Shown in pieces: positions 37,852-46,469 of a stretch of 64,000 nucleotides of DNA (its first letter is position 1; every line of letters begins with the position of its first letter). The stretch covers positions 139,501 through 203,500 of the forward strand of contig NZ_CP118166.1 in the NCBI RefSeq assembly GCF_028748065.1, in the 5' to 3' direction. The notes below the pieces were generated by a model that was not told where the DNA came from, did not search any database, and saw only the letters and a list, made by a program, of their open reading frames with translations. Made by a program: the position numbers and the translations under genes. Source of the stretch: Hyphococcus flavus (lineage in GTDB: Bacteria; Pseudomonadota; Alphaproteobacteria; Caulobacterales; Parvularculaceae).

Positions 37852-38286
37852 ATGAGCGGTCAGGAGAACATTTTCATCGGCGTCGGCGCGGTCGTCTTCA
37901 AGGGCGATGACATCCTGGTTATCAAACGAGGCAAACCGCCATTTCAAGGACAATGGTCGATTCCCGGCGGTGGCCTCGAAAATGGCGAACGCCTCGTAGA
38001 CGCCGTTATTCGGGAGGTCCGTGAGGAAACGGGACTTGAAATCGAACTTCTCGGCCTGCTCAACGTGTTCGAGGCTATCCCGGCTGAAACGGGCTTTCCG
38101 GCCCATACGATCCTGATCGATTATGTAGCTGAGTGGATTTCCGGCGAGCCGGCCGCCGCCGATGACGCGATGGAAGCAGAATTCGTCAGTATGGATGAGG
38201 CGGTTTCCCGTCTTTCCTGGGATGTTACTCGCCAGGCAGTGGCCCAGGCTGTTCAGAAAAGAAAAGATTTTGGCGGACCGTCATAA
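37852..38286 (+). CDS. Nudix hydrolase
   Basis: A 144-residue single-domain Nudix enzyme with a complete Nudix box (GGGLENGERLVDAVIREV followed by REETGLEI), which binds the metal that cleaves nucleoside-diphosphate-linked substrates. The domain resembles ADP-ribose pyrophosphatase or MutT-like enzymes, and the substrate cannot be deduced. Divergent from the SRAP gene, with 20 bases between the start codons, so the two promoters must overlap neighbouring coding sequence or be shared. Confidence 0.88.
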   Translation: MSGQENIFIGVGAVVFKGDDILVIKRGKPPFQGQWSIPGGGLENGERLVDAVIREVREETGLEIELLGLLNVFEAIPAETGFPAHTILIDYVAEWISGEPAAADDAMEAEFVSMDEAVSRLSWDVTRQAVAQAVQKRKDFGGPS

Positions 38287-38318
38287 TCCGGCTATATTTT
38301 TGCAGGATCAACACACCA

Positions 38319-38768
38319 ATGAAATTTCGTACTCTTATCGCTGCGCTTTGTATCTCATCCATGGCATCCACAACCATGGCGCAAGACTATGAGCAATATG
38401 TGGAACGCCAACGGGATCTAACGGTGCTGGCCGCTGTCTTCGGCGAAATGCATCATATCAGGCGCATTTGCGAACCGCGTTACGAGGCGGATGTCTGGCG
38501 CGAGCGAATGAAACAGCTGATTTCACTGGAAGAGCCTGAGGAGCAAGTGCGTAATCAACTCGTGGCGCAATTCAATGACGGTTACCGTCAGGCGCAACGA
38601 CGGTTTAGCGGATGTGATCGCCGGGCTCGTGATTACGCTGCAGCCCGCGCAGCGCAGGGCGAAGGAATTGTCCGGCGTCTTACGACTTCTCTGGAACAGG
38701 AGCAGTCATTTGACCAAGGACCTCTCTTTATTCAGCCGCAAACGGAATCATTGACCGTCAATGAATAG
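38319..38768 (+). CDS. TIGR02301-family exported protein
   Basis: A 149-residue protein with a signal peptide (hydrophobic to about residue 18, AQD site at 21-23). The mature part is helical and charged: LTVLAAVFGEMHHIRRICEPRYEADVWRERMKQLIS and a Cys pair (Cys46 and Cys97 region, SGCDRRARDY) that could form a disulfide. It matches the conserved alphaproteobacterial family TIGR02301, of unknown function and periplasmic location. It lies 32 bases after the Nudix gene. A basis for function is lacking. Confidence 0.75.
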   Translation: MKFRTLIAALCISSMASTTMAQDYEQYVERQRDLTVLAAVFGEMHHIRRICEPRYEADVWRERMKQLISLEEPEEQVRNQLVAQFNDGYRQAQRRFSGCDRRARDYAAARAAQGEGIVRRLTTSLEQEQSFDQGPLFIQPQTESLTVNE

Positions 38769-38769
38769 C

Positions 38770-40593
38770 CTAGCGGCCTAACGCCTCGTAGGTTACCAAC
38801 CGCTCACGCGATCCCTCTGCTTCGCGCATCGAATCAGCAATAACCCCATGCAAGCCCTCGTCCCAGGCGGCCCACTGCGCTACGAATTGATCCGCTCTGT
38901 CGCGATCGCCCCGATATTGCAGGTCGATGACTTCTGCGAGCAATGATGAAACCGCTTCGGGATATTGCTCATAGTCAATGACAAGTTTGCCGTCATCGAA
39001 CACAAGAAGGCCTTGATCTAAGAACCAGTTCCACTGAATAAGCTGCATTGTTCCATAAGCCTGATCGCGACGCGGCCTGTTCTTTTGCAATACGCGCAGG
39101 ATTCCGCTGGCGTACACAGCACGCAATTGTTCGTCCGTATAAAACCCAGCTTCACGAAGCCGCGGAGCCGCAAAAAGCGAAACAAGATCGGATTTCATTT
39201 CCTCAATCAGATCAGCCGTATCCTGTAACGCCGCATCGATATCTACACCATTTTTTGTCTGATCCGGTCCAAGATAGTGCCCAACCTCGTGCCAGAGCGT
39301 ACGATAGAAGTTCCCTTCAAGCGCCAGATCGCTGTGATGTGCATCCACCATAGCGGCGTTATATGATTTTTGGGATTCAGCGAATATTTGTTCGTTCTGA
39401 AGGATGTTCGAACGTATTAAAATTGTCCGGCCGAATTGCCGGGATAAATGTCCTTCATTGGGCAGAATCGTCGCGGTGTTTGTGCCACGGGCCTGACCGA
39501 AATCGGCAATGACATTATAAACGCCAACAGGAATATTGCTCCGCACTTTTTTGTTGGCTGTATAGGGCAGCGCATCTTCAATCGCCTGAATATCGCCAAT
39601 TGCGGCGGCGAGCTCGTCACTCTTTTCTTTGTCACGTTGCAGCAACGAAAGGCTGAAAAAACTTTTCACGCCATAAAGCGCATCATCATATGTTTCATAA
39701 CTGCCGATCTGCGCATTGAGACTACCAGTGAACTCGCCCGTCACCCAGGTCGCATCGCCACCATCGTAATCATCCGCCAGTAAATCACGCGCACGCAACC
39801 TCAAGAAGCGCGCAAAAGCGATATCATCACCTTGAATATGATCAGCAGCCGCGATCAGCCGGTCATAGATAAAGAAAATATCGTCAGCATAAGCGACCGA
39901 ATAAGGAAGCGCGAAATAACCTTCCGCATCTTGTACTTTTTCCCGCAAGCCGGGATGCAACACATTAAGAGCAGGACGTTCATGCAGTCTCGCCAGCGCT
40001 GCATTTTTGTTTTCAGCACTCGCTTCGCGCACCACTGCCCGCAAATGGAGGATATCATCTCGCATTTCAGGATTAGCAGTCAGAAATGCATCCATAGTCT
40101 CGCGCGTAGATCCATGCGGATAAACATTACGTGCCGAGGTTTCCGGCTCAACATTCATGAATGGCTCGCGATCATTTTCGAGTGTCGTTGCGATCGGCCC
40201 TTCCATGATCCAGAAAACATCTTTGAGATGCTGGGAGTCCTGCTTGCGACGGAGCACCGCTTCAACAGCCCTCCCTTGAGGGTGTTTCTGCTCAAGATAG
40301 AGAGAGTGCAGCCGTTCGCCTGCAGCAAGTAATTCTTCAACAGCCGCACGCTCACCTCCGGTCAATTGCGTTTCATCATACTCCAGGTGCAAACGCATGG
40401 TTTTTTCAAGAATAGGCGCAGCCTCTTCCTCACTCCATGCGCCATTGAAAAAGTCGTGAGCGGCAGACACGGCCGGCGCTTCAGACTCAATCGGCGCCGG
40501 ATCAGCAGAGACGATTGTTTCGGATTCAACGTCTGCTTCCTGACTACAGCTTGTGGCAAAAACCACAACGCTAACCATCAACAACTTCTTCAT
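38770..40593 (-). CDS. Lipoprotein metallopeptidase, M49 (dipeptidyl-peptidase III)-like
   Basis: A 607-residue lipoprotein (lipobox FATSC at residues 12-16). The zinc site reads WHEVGHYLG with His435, Glu436 and His439, and EEMKSD with Glu464 and Glu465 lies about 29 residues later. Spacing and context fit peptidase family M49-like proteins, where the pattern is HExxGH then EExxAE; here the first motif is the shorter HEVGH pentad, more like gluzincin HExxH. This family is often annotated 'dipeptidyl-peptidase 3' or 'Nudix-fused M49' in Proteobacteria. Substrate and exact family assignment remain inferred. Confidence 0.75.
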   Translation of the reverse strand: MKKLLMVSVVVFATSCSQEADVESETIVSADPAPIESEAPAVSAAHDFFNGAWSEEEAAPILEKTMRLHLEYDETQLTGGERAAVEELLAAGERLHSLYLEQKHPQGRAVEAVLRRKQDSQHLKDVFWIMEGPIATTLENDREPFMNVEPETSARNVYPHGSTRETMDAFLTANPEMRDDILHLRAVVREASAENKNAALARLHERPALNVLHPGLREKVQDAEGYFALPYSVAYADDIFFIYDRLIAAADHIQGDDIAFARFLRLRARDLLADDYDGGDATWVTGEFTGSLNAQIGSYETYDDALYGVKSFFSLSLLQRDKEKSDELAAAIGDIQAIEDALPYTANKKVRSNIPVGVYNVIADFGQARGTNTATILPNEGHLSRQFGRTILIRSNILQNEQIFAESQKSYNAAMVDAHHSDLALEGNFYRTLWHEVGHYLGPDQTKNGVDIDAALQDTADLIEEMKSDLVSLFAAPRLREAGFYTDEQLRAVYASGILRVLQKNRPRRDQAYGTMQLIQWNWFLDQGLLVFDDGKLVIDYEQYPEAVSSLLAEVIDLQYRGDRDRADQFVAQWAAWDEGLHGVIADSMREAEGSRERLVTYEALGR

Positions 40594-40630
40594 AAACTAT
40601 CCTCTGGCTTTTCGCCTAGTAGAAACAGAC

Positions 40631-41710
40631 CTAGCAATCCTCAGCAGCCCCAGCAAAACTCCAGGAAAGCGTCGCACCGGCGTGAAACGGCACAATAATT
40701 TCGTAACCAGCTTCGACCTTTTCGGGAACGCGCGTTTCTTTTCGTGCCAGCACGATGCGTTCTTCGTTCAATGGCAATCCGTAAAAACGCGGTCCATGCT
40801 CAGATGCAAACTTCTCCAGCTTGTCGAGAGCACCCTCCTCCTCAAAAACCTTTGCATAACTTTCAATCGCGAATGGCGCGTTGAATACGCCTGCGCAGCC
40901 GCAAGAAGATTCCTTCGCGCTGACGGTGTGCGGCGCCGAGTCTGTGCCTAAGAAAAATTTTGCGGACCCTGACGTTGCGGCGCGGCGCAGGGCTAGCCGG
41001 TGTTTCTCCCTCTTCGCCACAGGCAAGCAGTAATAATGCGGGCGAATACCGCCCTGAAAGATTGCGTTGCGATTAAACTCTAGGTGATGTGGCGTGATCG
41101 TCGCCGCGACTTTAGCGCTGCTCTCGTTCACGAAGTCGACAGCATCAGCCGTGGTTATGTGTTCAAAGACGGTTTTGAGCTCGGGAAAATCATTGGCGGT
41201 GGGCGTCAGTATCCGATCAATGAAAACAGCCTCCCTGTCAAAAATATCGATTTCTGCGTCGGTCACCTCACCATGGACGAGCAACGGCATGCCGATGCGC
41301 TGCATGGCTTCAAGAACCTTGTATATGTTTTTGATATTGGTGACGCCATGGCTAGAATTTGTTGTCGCATTGGCGGGATAGAGTTTGCAGGCGGTGAAAG
41401 CGCCACTCACGAAACCTCGTTCAATTTCTGCCGGATCTGCGTTGTCCGTCAGATAATAGGTCATCAAGGGTGTGAAGGATCGAGGCGCCGAGATGGCTGA
41501 CAATATTCTCTCGCGATAGCTCAGAGCAGCATCCACTGTTGTTACAGGGTGCGCAAGGTTCGGCATCACTATAGCGCGGGCGAACTGCCGCGCCGTGTGA
41601 TTCGCTACCGCTTTCAGCATCGCGCCATCGCGCAGATGCACGTGCCAGTCATCCGGCCGGCGAATGACCAGCCGATCTGTCGTATCGCGATTTTTCGAAC
41701 TTTCTGTCAT
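40631..41710 (-). CDS. pyrC: Dihydroorotase, class II
   Basis: Cyclises carbamoyl-aspartate in pyrimidine synthesis. The 359-residue protein has the first metal site [15 protein letters not shown] (His-x-His), the carbamylated lysine in [13 protein letters not shown], metal histidines in [11 protein letters not shown] and [10 protein letters not shown], and the catalytic Asp in [11 protein letters not shown]. The C-terminus ends with [11 protein letters not shown], normal for class II. The ATG (41710) lies inside a 10-bp inverted-repeat arm (see the regulatory feature at 41706-41759). Divergent with ygfZ. Confidence 0.95.
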   Translation of the reverse strand: MTESSKNRDTTDRLVIRRPDDWHVHLRDGAMLKAVANHTARQFARAIVMPNLAHPVTTVDAALSYRERILSAISAPRSFTPLMTYYLTDNADPAEIERGFVSGAFTACKLYPANATTNSSHGVTNIKNIYKVLEAMQRIGMPLLVHGEVTDAEIDIFDREAVFIDRILTPTANDFPELKTVFEHITTADAVDFVNESSAKVAATITPHHLEFNRNAIFQGGIRPHYYCLPVAKREKHRLALRRAATSGSAKFFLGTDSAPHTVSAKESSCGCAGVFNAPFAIESYAKVFEEEGALDKLEKFASEHGPRFYGLPLNEERIVLARKETRVPEKVEAGYEIIVPFHAGATLSWSFAGAAEDC

Positions 41711-41759
41711 AAGCGCTCTTCTACGCCGCCCCCAGAGGCGGCGTCCAGTCGCTTATGAC
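41706..41759 (-). promoter_or_regulatory. Nested inverted repeat covering the pyrC start codon
   Basis: Outer arms GTCATAAGCG (41706-41715) and CGCTTATGAC (41750-41759) are perfect inverted repeats; inner arms ACGCCGCC (41723-41730) and GGCGGCGT (41737-41744) form a second stem with a six-base loop. In pyrC mRNA this could fold as one long hairpin with the ATG in the outer stem and the Shine-Dalgarno-like AGAAGAG in the internal loop. Whether it acts in RNA or as a DNA operator is not known. Confidence 0.55.
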
Positions 41760-41798
41760 GGCTTTTCATTCTGGGCCAAGACGCCTACATGCGGGCGC

Positions 41799-42614
41799 AT
41801 GAGCAAGCCAAGTTTATTACCCGACCGCGCCGTCATTCGCATTACCGGTCAAGACCGCCATAAGTTTCTACAAGGCGTTATCACGCAGGACATGGGAAAA
41901 CTCTCGCCAGAAACGCCGATCTTTTCAGCATTGCTGACACCGCAAGGAAAAATTCTCGCAGACTTTATCATCGTTGATACGAGAGAAGCCCTGTTCGTGG
42001 ATTGCAATAAGGAAAATTCAACCGCTCTCATGAAACGGTTATCGCTTTACAAATTGCGGGCGAAAGTCAGCATTGACCTCGATGAAGAGCTTTGCGTGCT
42101 CGCGGACAAATCAAGGCCTACTATTGAAGGTGTAGCTTCTTACCCCGACCCCCGACACGAGAAGCTGGGCTGGCGCGTCGTCGCACCCTCTGGTGAACAC
42201 GTCTCGAATGCAGATTATAATTCGACGCGCATTGAATTAGCCGTAGCCGAATTCGGTCAGGATTTTGGTGCAGACGAGATGTTCCTGCTCGACGTGAATT
42301 ACGACGCGCTTAATGCTGTCAGCTACAAAAAAGGGTGCTTCATCGGTCAGGAAGTCTCCAGCCGCATGAAACGTAAAGGCGAGCCCCGCCGCCGGACGTT
42401 GATTGCAGAATTTGATGAGCCTGCCCCCCAGAAACGCGCCGAGATCGTTGCGGGCGGATCAAAATTGGGCGAGCTCATGAGCTGTTCTGGCAACCTTGCC
42501 CTCGCCTCAGTCCGCATCGATCGGTGGGAAAAGGCCATTTCCGAGAGAATGCCGTTAGAATGCGCTAACAAAAGCCTGCAATTACGCGTTCCCGAATATC
42601 TCGAACAGGGTTAG
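41799..42614 (+). CDS. ygfZ: YgfZ/GcvT-domain Fe-S cluster repair protein
   Basis: Folate-binding paralogue of GcvT that helps maintain certain Fe-S enzymes. The 271-residue protein carries the family signature YKKGCFIGQEV (Lys178 to Glu184, with Cys180), the RITGQDRHKFLQGVITQDM start and the LLTPQGKILADFII region. I chose ATG 41799 (MSKPSLLPDRAVIRITG) rather than the longer frame, whose first 45 codons run through the pyrC start. The gene fits the Suf capacity seen at the left end of the window. Divergent with pyrC, followed by the MAPEG gene. Confidence 0.92.
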   Translation: MSKPSLLPDRAVIRITGQDRHKFLQGVITQDMGKLSPETPIFSALLTPQGKILADFIIVDTREALFVDCNKENSTALMKRLSLYKLRAKVSIDLDEELCVLADKSRPTIEGVASYPDPRHEKLGWRVVAPSGEHVSNADYNSTRIELAVAEFGQDFGADEMFLLDVNYDALNAVSYKKGCFIGQEVSSRMKRKGEPRRRTLIAEFDEPAPQKRAEIVAGGSKLGELMSCSGNLALASVRIDRWEKAISERMPLECANKSLQLRVPEYLEQG

Positions 42615-42647
42615 TGTCGGGTCAAATCACTCTGGGAGAGGAAATTC

Positions 42648-43058
42648 ATGACGCCGACAGCTACAGCATTATTACTCTATGTCGCCTGGTTTTTGTTGCT
42701 TTTGATGACGCTCGGCTTCGTTCGTACATCGCTCGTATTGGGTGGGAAGCGCGCATCGAACTCATTCTCACCCTCAGGCGAAGATATGGACGCCTTCGGC
42801 AAACGACTCACGCGCGCGCATGCGAACTGCTATGAAAATCTGCCGGCAGCCGGTGCAATCCTCCTTTACGCTATCGCTACTAACCAAACCGGTTTAACGG
42901 ATAGCCTTGCTTATATTTTCCTCGGTGCGCGAATAGCCCAATCCGTTGCACATCTTATTTCGACCAGCCGGCTGTTTGTTTTCATCCGGTTTTTCTTCTT
43001 CATCGTTCAGGTCGTGATCCTGCTGATATGGCTTTTAAAGCTATTGCATTGGATCTAA
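42648..43058 (+). CDS. MAPEG-family membrane protein
   Basis: A 136-residue integral membrane protein with about four hydrophobic segments (6-28, 65-80, 82-101 and 108-133). The pattern FGKRLTRAHANCYENLPAAGAILLYAIA matches the conserved MAPEG motif (arginine and ENLP after the first loop), as in bacterial relatives of microsomal glutathione transferases. A GGGAGAGGAA ribosome site precedes ATG 42648. Catalytic activity is unproven for most bacterial MAPEG proteins. Its TAA is followed directly by the tag ATG, with no base between. Confidence 0.85.
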   Translation: MTPTATALLLYVAWFLLLLMTLGFVRTSLVLGGKRASNSFSPSGEDMDAFGKRLTRAHANCYENLPAAGAILLYAIATNQTGLTDSLAYIFLGARIAQSVAHLISTSRLFVFIRFFFFIVQVVILLIWLLKLLHWI

Positions 43059-43652
43059 ATGCCTACCAAGCAAAGTGTATCCTGCCTTTGGGCGCCGCTG
43101 GATGACCCTGTTTACCGTCAGTATCATGACGAAGAATGGGGTGTCCCTGAGTATGATGATCGAGCGCTGTTCGAAAAACTAATCCTTGACGGATTTCAGG
43201 CCGGCCTTTCATGGCGCACGATCCTCTACAAGCGCGATAATTTTCGAAAAGCCTTTAACGACTTTAATCCGGAGAAGATTGCTCGCTATAGCTCGAAAAA
43301 AATCGAACGGCTGATGAATGATGCGGGCATTATACGCTCGAAAACAAAGATTGATGCAACAATTGGCAACGCCAAAATCTATCTTGATATTATGGAATGC
43401 GAGCCGAACGGCTTTTCCGGATTCCTGTGGGATTTTGTCGATGGATCGCCGATTGTGAACAAGGTGAAGAATTACCGTGATCACATGGTGAAATCGCCTG
43501 AGAGCGAAGCTATGGCGAAAGAACTCAAACGGCGTGGATTCAAGTTTTGCGGCCCTGTGATTGTCTACGCATTCATGCAGGCCGTGGGCATGGTCAATGA
43601 TCACGAAACGCTCTGCCCGCGCTGGAAGGCGGTTCAAAAACTCGCCAGATAA
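43059..43652 (+). CDS. tag: DNA-3-methyladenine glycosylase I
   Basis: Removes 3-methyladenine from alkylated DNA. The 197-residue protein has the HhH-like fold with SCLWAPLDDPVYRQYHDEEWGVPEYDDRALFEKLILDGFQAGLSW, and zinc ligands visible as Cys9, a His in YRQYHDEEWG and the C-terminal NDHETLCPRW (His and Cys). The catalytic-site Glu is in HDEEWG. Length and motifs are those of TagI. Directly abuts the MAPEG gene and precedes the FabH-like gene by about 70 bases. Confidence 0.95.
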   Translation: MPTKQSVSCLWAPLDDPVYRQYHDEEWGVPEYDDRALFEKLILDGFQAGLSWRTILYKRDNFRKAFNDFNPEKIARYSSKKIERLMNDAGIIRSKTKIDATIGNAKIYLDIMECEPNGFSGFLWDFVDGSPIVNKVKNYRDHMVKSPESEAMAKELKRRGFKFCGPVIVYAFMQAVGMVNDHETLCPRWKAVQKLAR

Positions 43653-43722
43653 TCCGCAGGCCCCTGTTGCGCCGCCCTCAAGAACGTCGCAAATTGCCCT
43701 CATCGCATTGAAAGCAGCTCGA

Positions 43723-44880
43723 ATGACGCACCCAGAAGCAGACGTCAGAATCATCTCTACCGGCCTTTTTACGCCGCCGAACTCGATCTCTAACGAAGAG
43801 CTAGTCGCAGCGTTTAACGCCTATGTGGACAAGTTCAACACCAATAACGCTCCCGAAATTTCGTCGGGTGAAATTGAGCCATTACAAAAATCATCGGCTG
43901 AGTTCATAGAAAAGGCGTCAGGGATTAAGGCCCGCTACGTGATGAATAAGGATGGTATCCTCGACATCAATCGCATGGCGCCTTCGATCCCGCCGCGCCT
44001 AAACACTGAGCTTTCCGTACTTGCTGAAATGGCAGTGAACGCAGCCCGTGAAGCAATGCGCACTGCGGATTTGCAGCCTAAGGATATCGATGGCGTCATT
44101 TGCGCCGCCTCGAACCTACAGCGCGCCTACCCGGCTATTGCCGTCGAAATTCAAGATGCGCTCGCCATAGAAGGTTTTGCATTCGATATGAATGTCGCCT
44201 GCGCTTCCGCAACATTTGGCATTGAAACGGGTCTCGGCCTGATCCGAGCGGGATCAAACCGCATTTTGATGGTCAATCCGGAAATCTGCTCTGCTCACTT
44301 GAACTATCGTGACAGAGACAGCCATTTCATCTTCGGTGATGTTTGCACGGCAGTCATCCTTGAGCGAAATGAGGGTACGCCATCTGGAGAGTCCTGGGAC
44401 ATCCTAGGAACTCGTTTAAAAACGAAGTTTTCCAATAACATCCGCAACAATTTTGGTTTTTTGAATCACTGCGAACGCGAAACAGGCGTGGAAGCTGATC
44501 CACAAAGAGACCCATTCACTGACAAACTGTTCATTCAGGAAGGGCGTAAAGTCTTCAAGGAAGTTGTGCCTATGGTCAGCGAGTTGATCGCCAGCCATTT
44601 AAGTGACCTCCAAATCGCTCCGAATGGCGTGAAACGCTTCTGGCTGCACCAGGCGAACCTGTCGATGAATGAATTCATAGCCCGGAAAGTACTCGGCCGT
44701 GACGCCTCAATCGAAGAAGCGCCTGTAGTGCTTGATGAATACGCGAACACCTCCTCTGCTGGCTCGATTATCGCTTTTCACAAGCATCGCTCTGATATGG
44801 CGGCCGGCGATATGGGCGTCATTTGCGGCTTTGGTGCCGGCTATTCGGCTGGCTCGGTAATCGTGCGAAAGGCGGCTTAA
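43723..44880 (+). CDS. 3-oxoacyl-ACP synthase III-like (FabH-family) ketosynthase
   Basis: A 385-residue thiolase-fold condensing enzyme. The Cys-His-Asn triad is visible as Cys160 in FDMNVACASATFGI, His309 in RFWLHQANLSMNEF and Asn342 in EYANTSSAGSI. It is about 60 residues longer than E. coli FabH, mainly through an N-terminal insert (FNAYVDKFNTNNAPEISSGEIEPLQKSSAEF region, residues 31-61, here described not quoted in full), as in the longer Pseudomonas FabH2/'beta-ketodecanoyl' type. It may prime from or elongate medium-chain acyl groups rather than act as the main FabH. The start at ATG 43723 avoids overlap with tag. Confidence 0.85.
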   Translation: MTHPEADVRIISTGLFTPPNSISNEELVAAFNAYVDKFNTNNAPEISSGEIEPLQKSSAEFIEKASGIKARYVMNKDGILDINRMAPSIPPRLNTELSVLAEMAVNAAREAMRTADLQPKDIDGVICAASNLQRAYPAIAVEIQDALAIEGFAFDMNVACASATFGIETGLGLIRAGSNRILMVNPEICSAHLNYRDRDSHFIFGDVCTAVILERNEGTPSGESWDILGTRLKTKFSNNIRNNFGFLNHCERETGVEADPQRDPFTDKLFIQEGRKVFKEVVPMVSELIASHLSDLQIAPNGVKRFWLHQANLSMNEFIARKVLGRDASIEEAPVVLDEYANTSSAGSIIAFHKHRSDMAAGDMGVICGFGAGYSAGSVIVRKAA

Positions 44881-44948
44881 ACGCGCCTTCACTATTATCA
44901 GTAGAATGGTATGGCTTGGGCAAATGCCTAACCCGTAGGAATGAAGAG

Positions 44949-45563
44949 ATGGCTAATCACTTATATCAGGGCGACTTGCCGCAAGGGCTTGATCTCGGGC
45001 CGGTCGTCGCTGTCGACAGCGAGACCATGGGCCTGAACACCCAGCGTGATCAGCTTTGTGTGGTGCAGCTTTCTTCCGGCGACGGTGACGCGCATCTCGT
45101 CCAAATCAACCGTCAGACGTATGACGCGCCGCGTCTGAAAGACTTACTTGCTGACCCAACAGTGCTGAAAATTTTCCACTTCGCCCGTTTCGATATCGCC
45201 GCCTTTCAACACTGGCTTGGGGTTGAAACGAAACCCGTCTACTGCACGAAAATCGCATCAAAATTGACGCGCACCTACACCGATAGACACGGACTGAAAG
45301 ACCTGACACGCGAGTTGATGGGCATCGAACTCTCAAAACAACAACAATCTTCGGATTGGGGAGCAAATGAACTTTCAGCGGCTCAAGTCGAGTACGCGGC
45401 TGCGGACGTCCTTTACCTGCACACGCTTAAAGCGAAACTCGACGAAATGCTCGCCAGAGAAGATCGCACCGCCATAGCTGAGGCGTGCTTTGATTTTCTG
45501 CCTGTCCGGGCTGCTCTGGATTTGGCTGGATGGCCGGAAATTGACATTTTCGCCCATTCCTGA
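44949..45563 (+). CDS. Short RNase D-type 3'-5' exoribonuclease
   Basis: A 204-residue protein with only the DEDDy exonuclease domain of RNase D; the C-terminal HRDC domains of E. coli RNase D are absent. Exo I VVAVDSETMGL (Asp and Glu), Exo II FHFARFDIAAF (Asp) and Exo III QVEYAAADVLYL (Tyr and Asp) are all present. Such short forms, common in alphaproteobacteria, may trim tRNA or sRNA ends. I chose ATG 44949 because the upstream extension overlaps the FabH-like coding region. It precedes lptC by about 135 bases. Confidence 0.88.
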   Translation: MANHLYQGDLPQGLDLGPVVAVDSETMGLNTQRDQLCVVQLSSGDGDAHLVQINRQTYDAPRLKDLLADPTVLKIFHFARFDIAAFQHWLGVETKPVYCTKIASKLTRTYTDRHGLKDLTRELMGIELSKQQQSSDWGANELSAAQVEYAAADVLYLHTLKAKLDEMLAREDRTAIAEACFDFLPVRAALDLAGWPEIDIFAHS

Positions 45564-45698
45564 GAGGCGAAACCCAGTAAATAGATGATTTTCGGCCTTG
45601 TTTCCAAATGCCGTGCGCGCACATAAGATAGTGGCTGAGGGCAGATTGATAGGCCTAAATACTAGACCTGTCGGAAAGTTGAGGATAGCTGGCCGGCC

Positions 45699-46466
45699 AT
45701 GAACTCCGCCATCAAAGATAGTCCGCCAGAGGCAGAACGCGAGCGCCGAGCCCGAGGGCGACGCGTGCTCGATAGCCTTCCCATGACAGCCCGCACGACC
45801 GGTAACGAAGCGGCCGCCCGTTCGCGTCTGGTGCGACGTCTACGCATTGCCCTGCCCGCATTAGCTTTGGTGCTGGTCGCAGCGTTTATTTTTAATACCC
45901 GCTCCGATGAGGGCGATGATGCATTCCTGAAAGATTTTGAAGACATCACCGCCAGCGCAGAAGAGCTGCGAATGGCCAGCCCGCGATTTTCCGGCATCGA
46001 CAATAACGGTCGTCCATTTGAAATTACAGCGGCAGCCGCGATCCAGAATCCGCAGTCTAAAGACATCGTCCAACTGGAGCGGCCTAAAGCGGTTCAAGGC
46101 GAAGCGGACGAGCTGAATACAGTGACTGCGAATGCAGGCGTTTATCGCTCGGACCGGAAAATTCTAGAGCTTACTGACCAGGTAACTCTGGAACACGAGG
46201 TCGGCGCTGATACATATATCTTCAATTCGCCATCCGCTACGGTTTTTATTGACGACGAAACCGTCACGAGTGATGCAGGAGTGGGCGGTATCGGCCCAAA
46301 AGGGGAAACGCTGCAAGCCGACAAAATGAAAGCCTATAATTCCGAAGGGCGCGTTGTTCTTGAAGGCAATGTACACATGCGTATTTTCCCGAAATCGAAT
46401 ACCGGGAGCGAGCGCCAATCACCACCGGAATTGAAAGACCCCGCCCCTTCCACGCCACAACAGTAA
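45699..46466 (+). CDS. lptC: LPS export protein LptC
   Basis: Bitopic subunit of the Lpt bridge, 255 residues. After a basic N-terminal tail a transmembrane helix spans about 50-66 (IALPALALVLVAAFIFN); the periplasmic part is an LptC jellyroll with repeated strand pairs (FEITAAAAIQNP ... IVQLERPKAVQ; VTANAGVYRSDRKILELTDQVTLEH). The C-terminus is proline-rich. The gene begins the lptC-lptA-lptB-rpoN-hpf-ptsN series. Start could also be slightly upstream; ATG 45699 follows GAGGA. Confidence 0.9.
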   Translation: MNSAIKDSPPEAERERRARGRRVLDSLPMTARTTGNEAAARSRLVRRLRIALPALALVLVAAFIFNTRSDEGDDAFLKDFEDITASAEELRMASPRFSGIDNNGRPFEITAAAAIQNPQSKDIVQLERPKAVQGEADELNTVTANAGVYRSDRKILELTDQVTLEHEVGADTYIFNSPSATVFIDDETVTSDAGVGGIGPKGETLQADKMKAYNSEGRVVLEGNVHMRIFPKSNTGSERQSPPELKDPAPSTPQQ

Positions 46467-46469
46467 AAG

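Noticed and set aside
41664-41798. N-terminal extension of YgfZ by 45 codons
   Set aside because: It runs antisense through the pyrC start and the inverted repeats; the family begins at the later ATG.
44823-44948. N-terminal extension of RNase D
   Set aside because: It overlaps the FabH-like gene; the family begins near ATG 44949.
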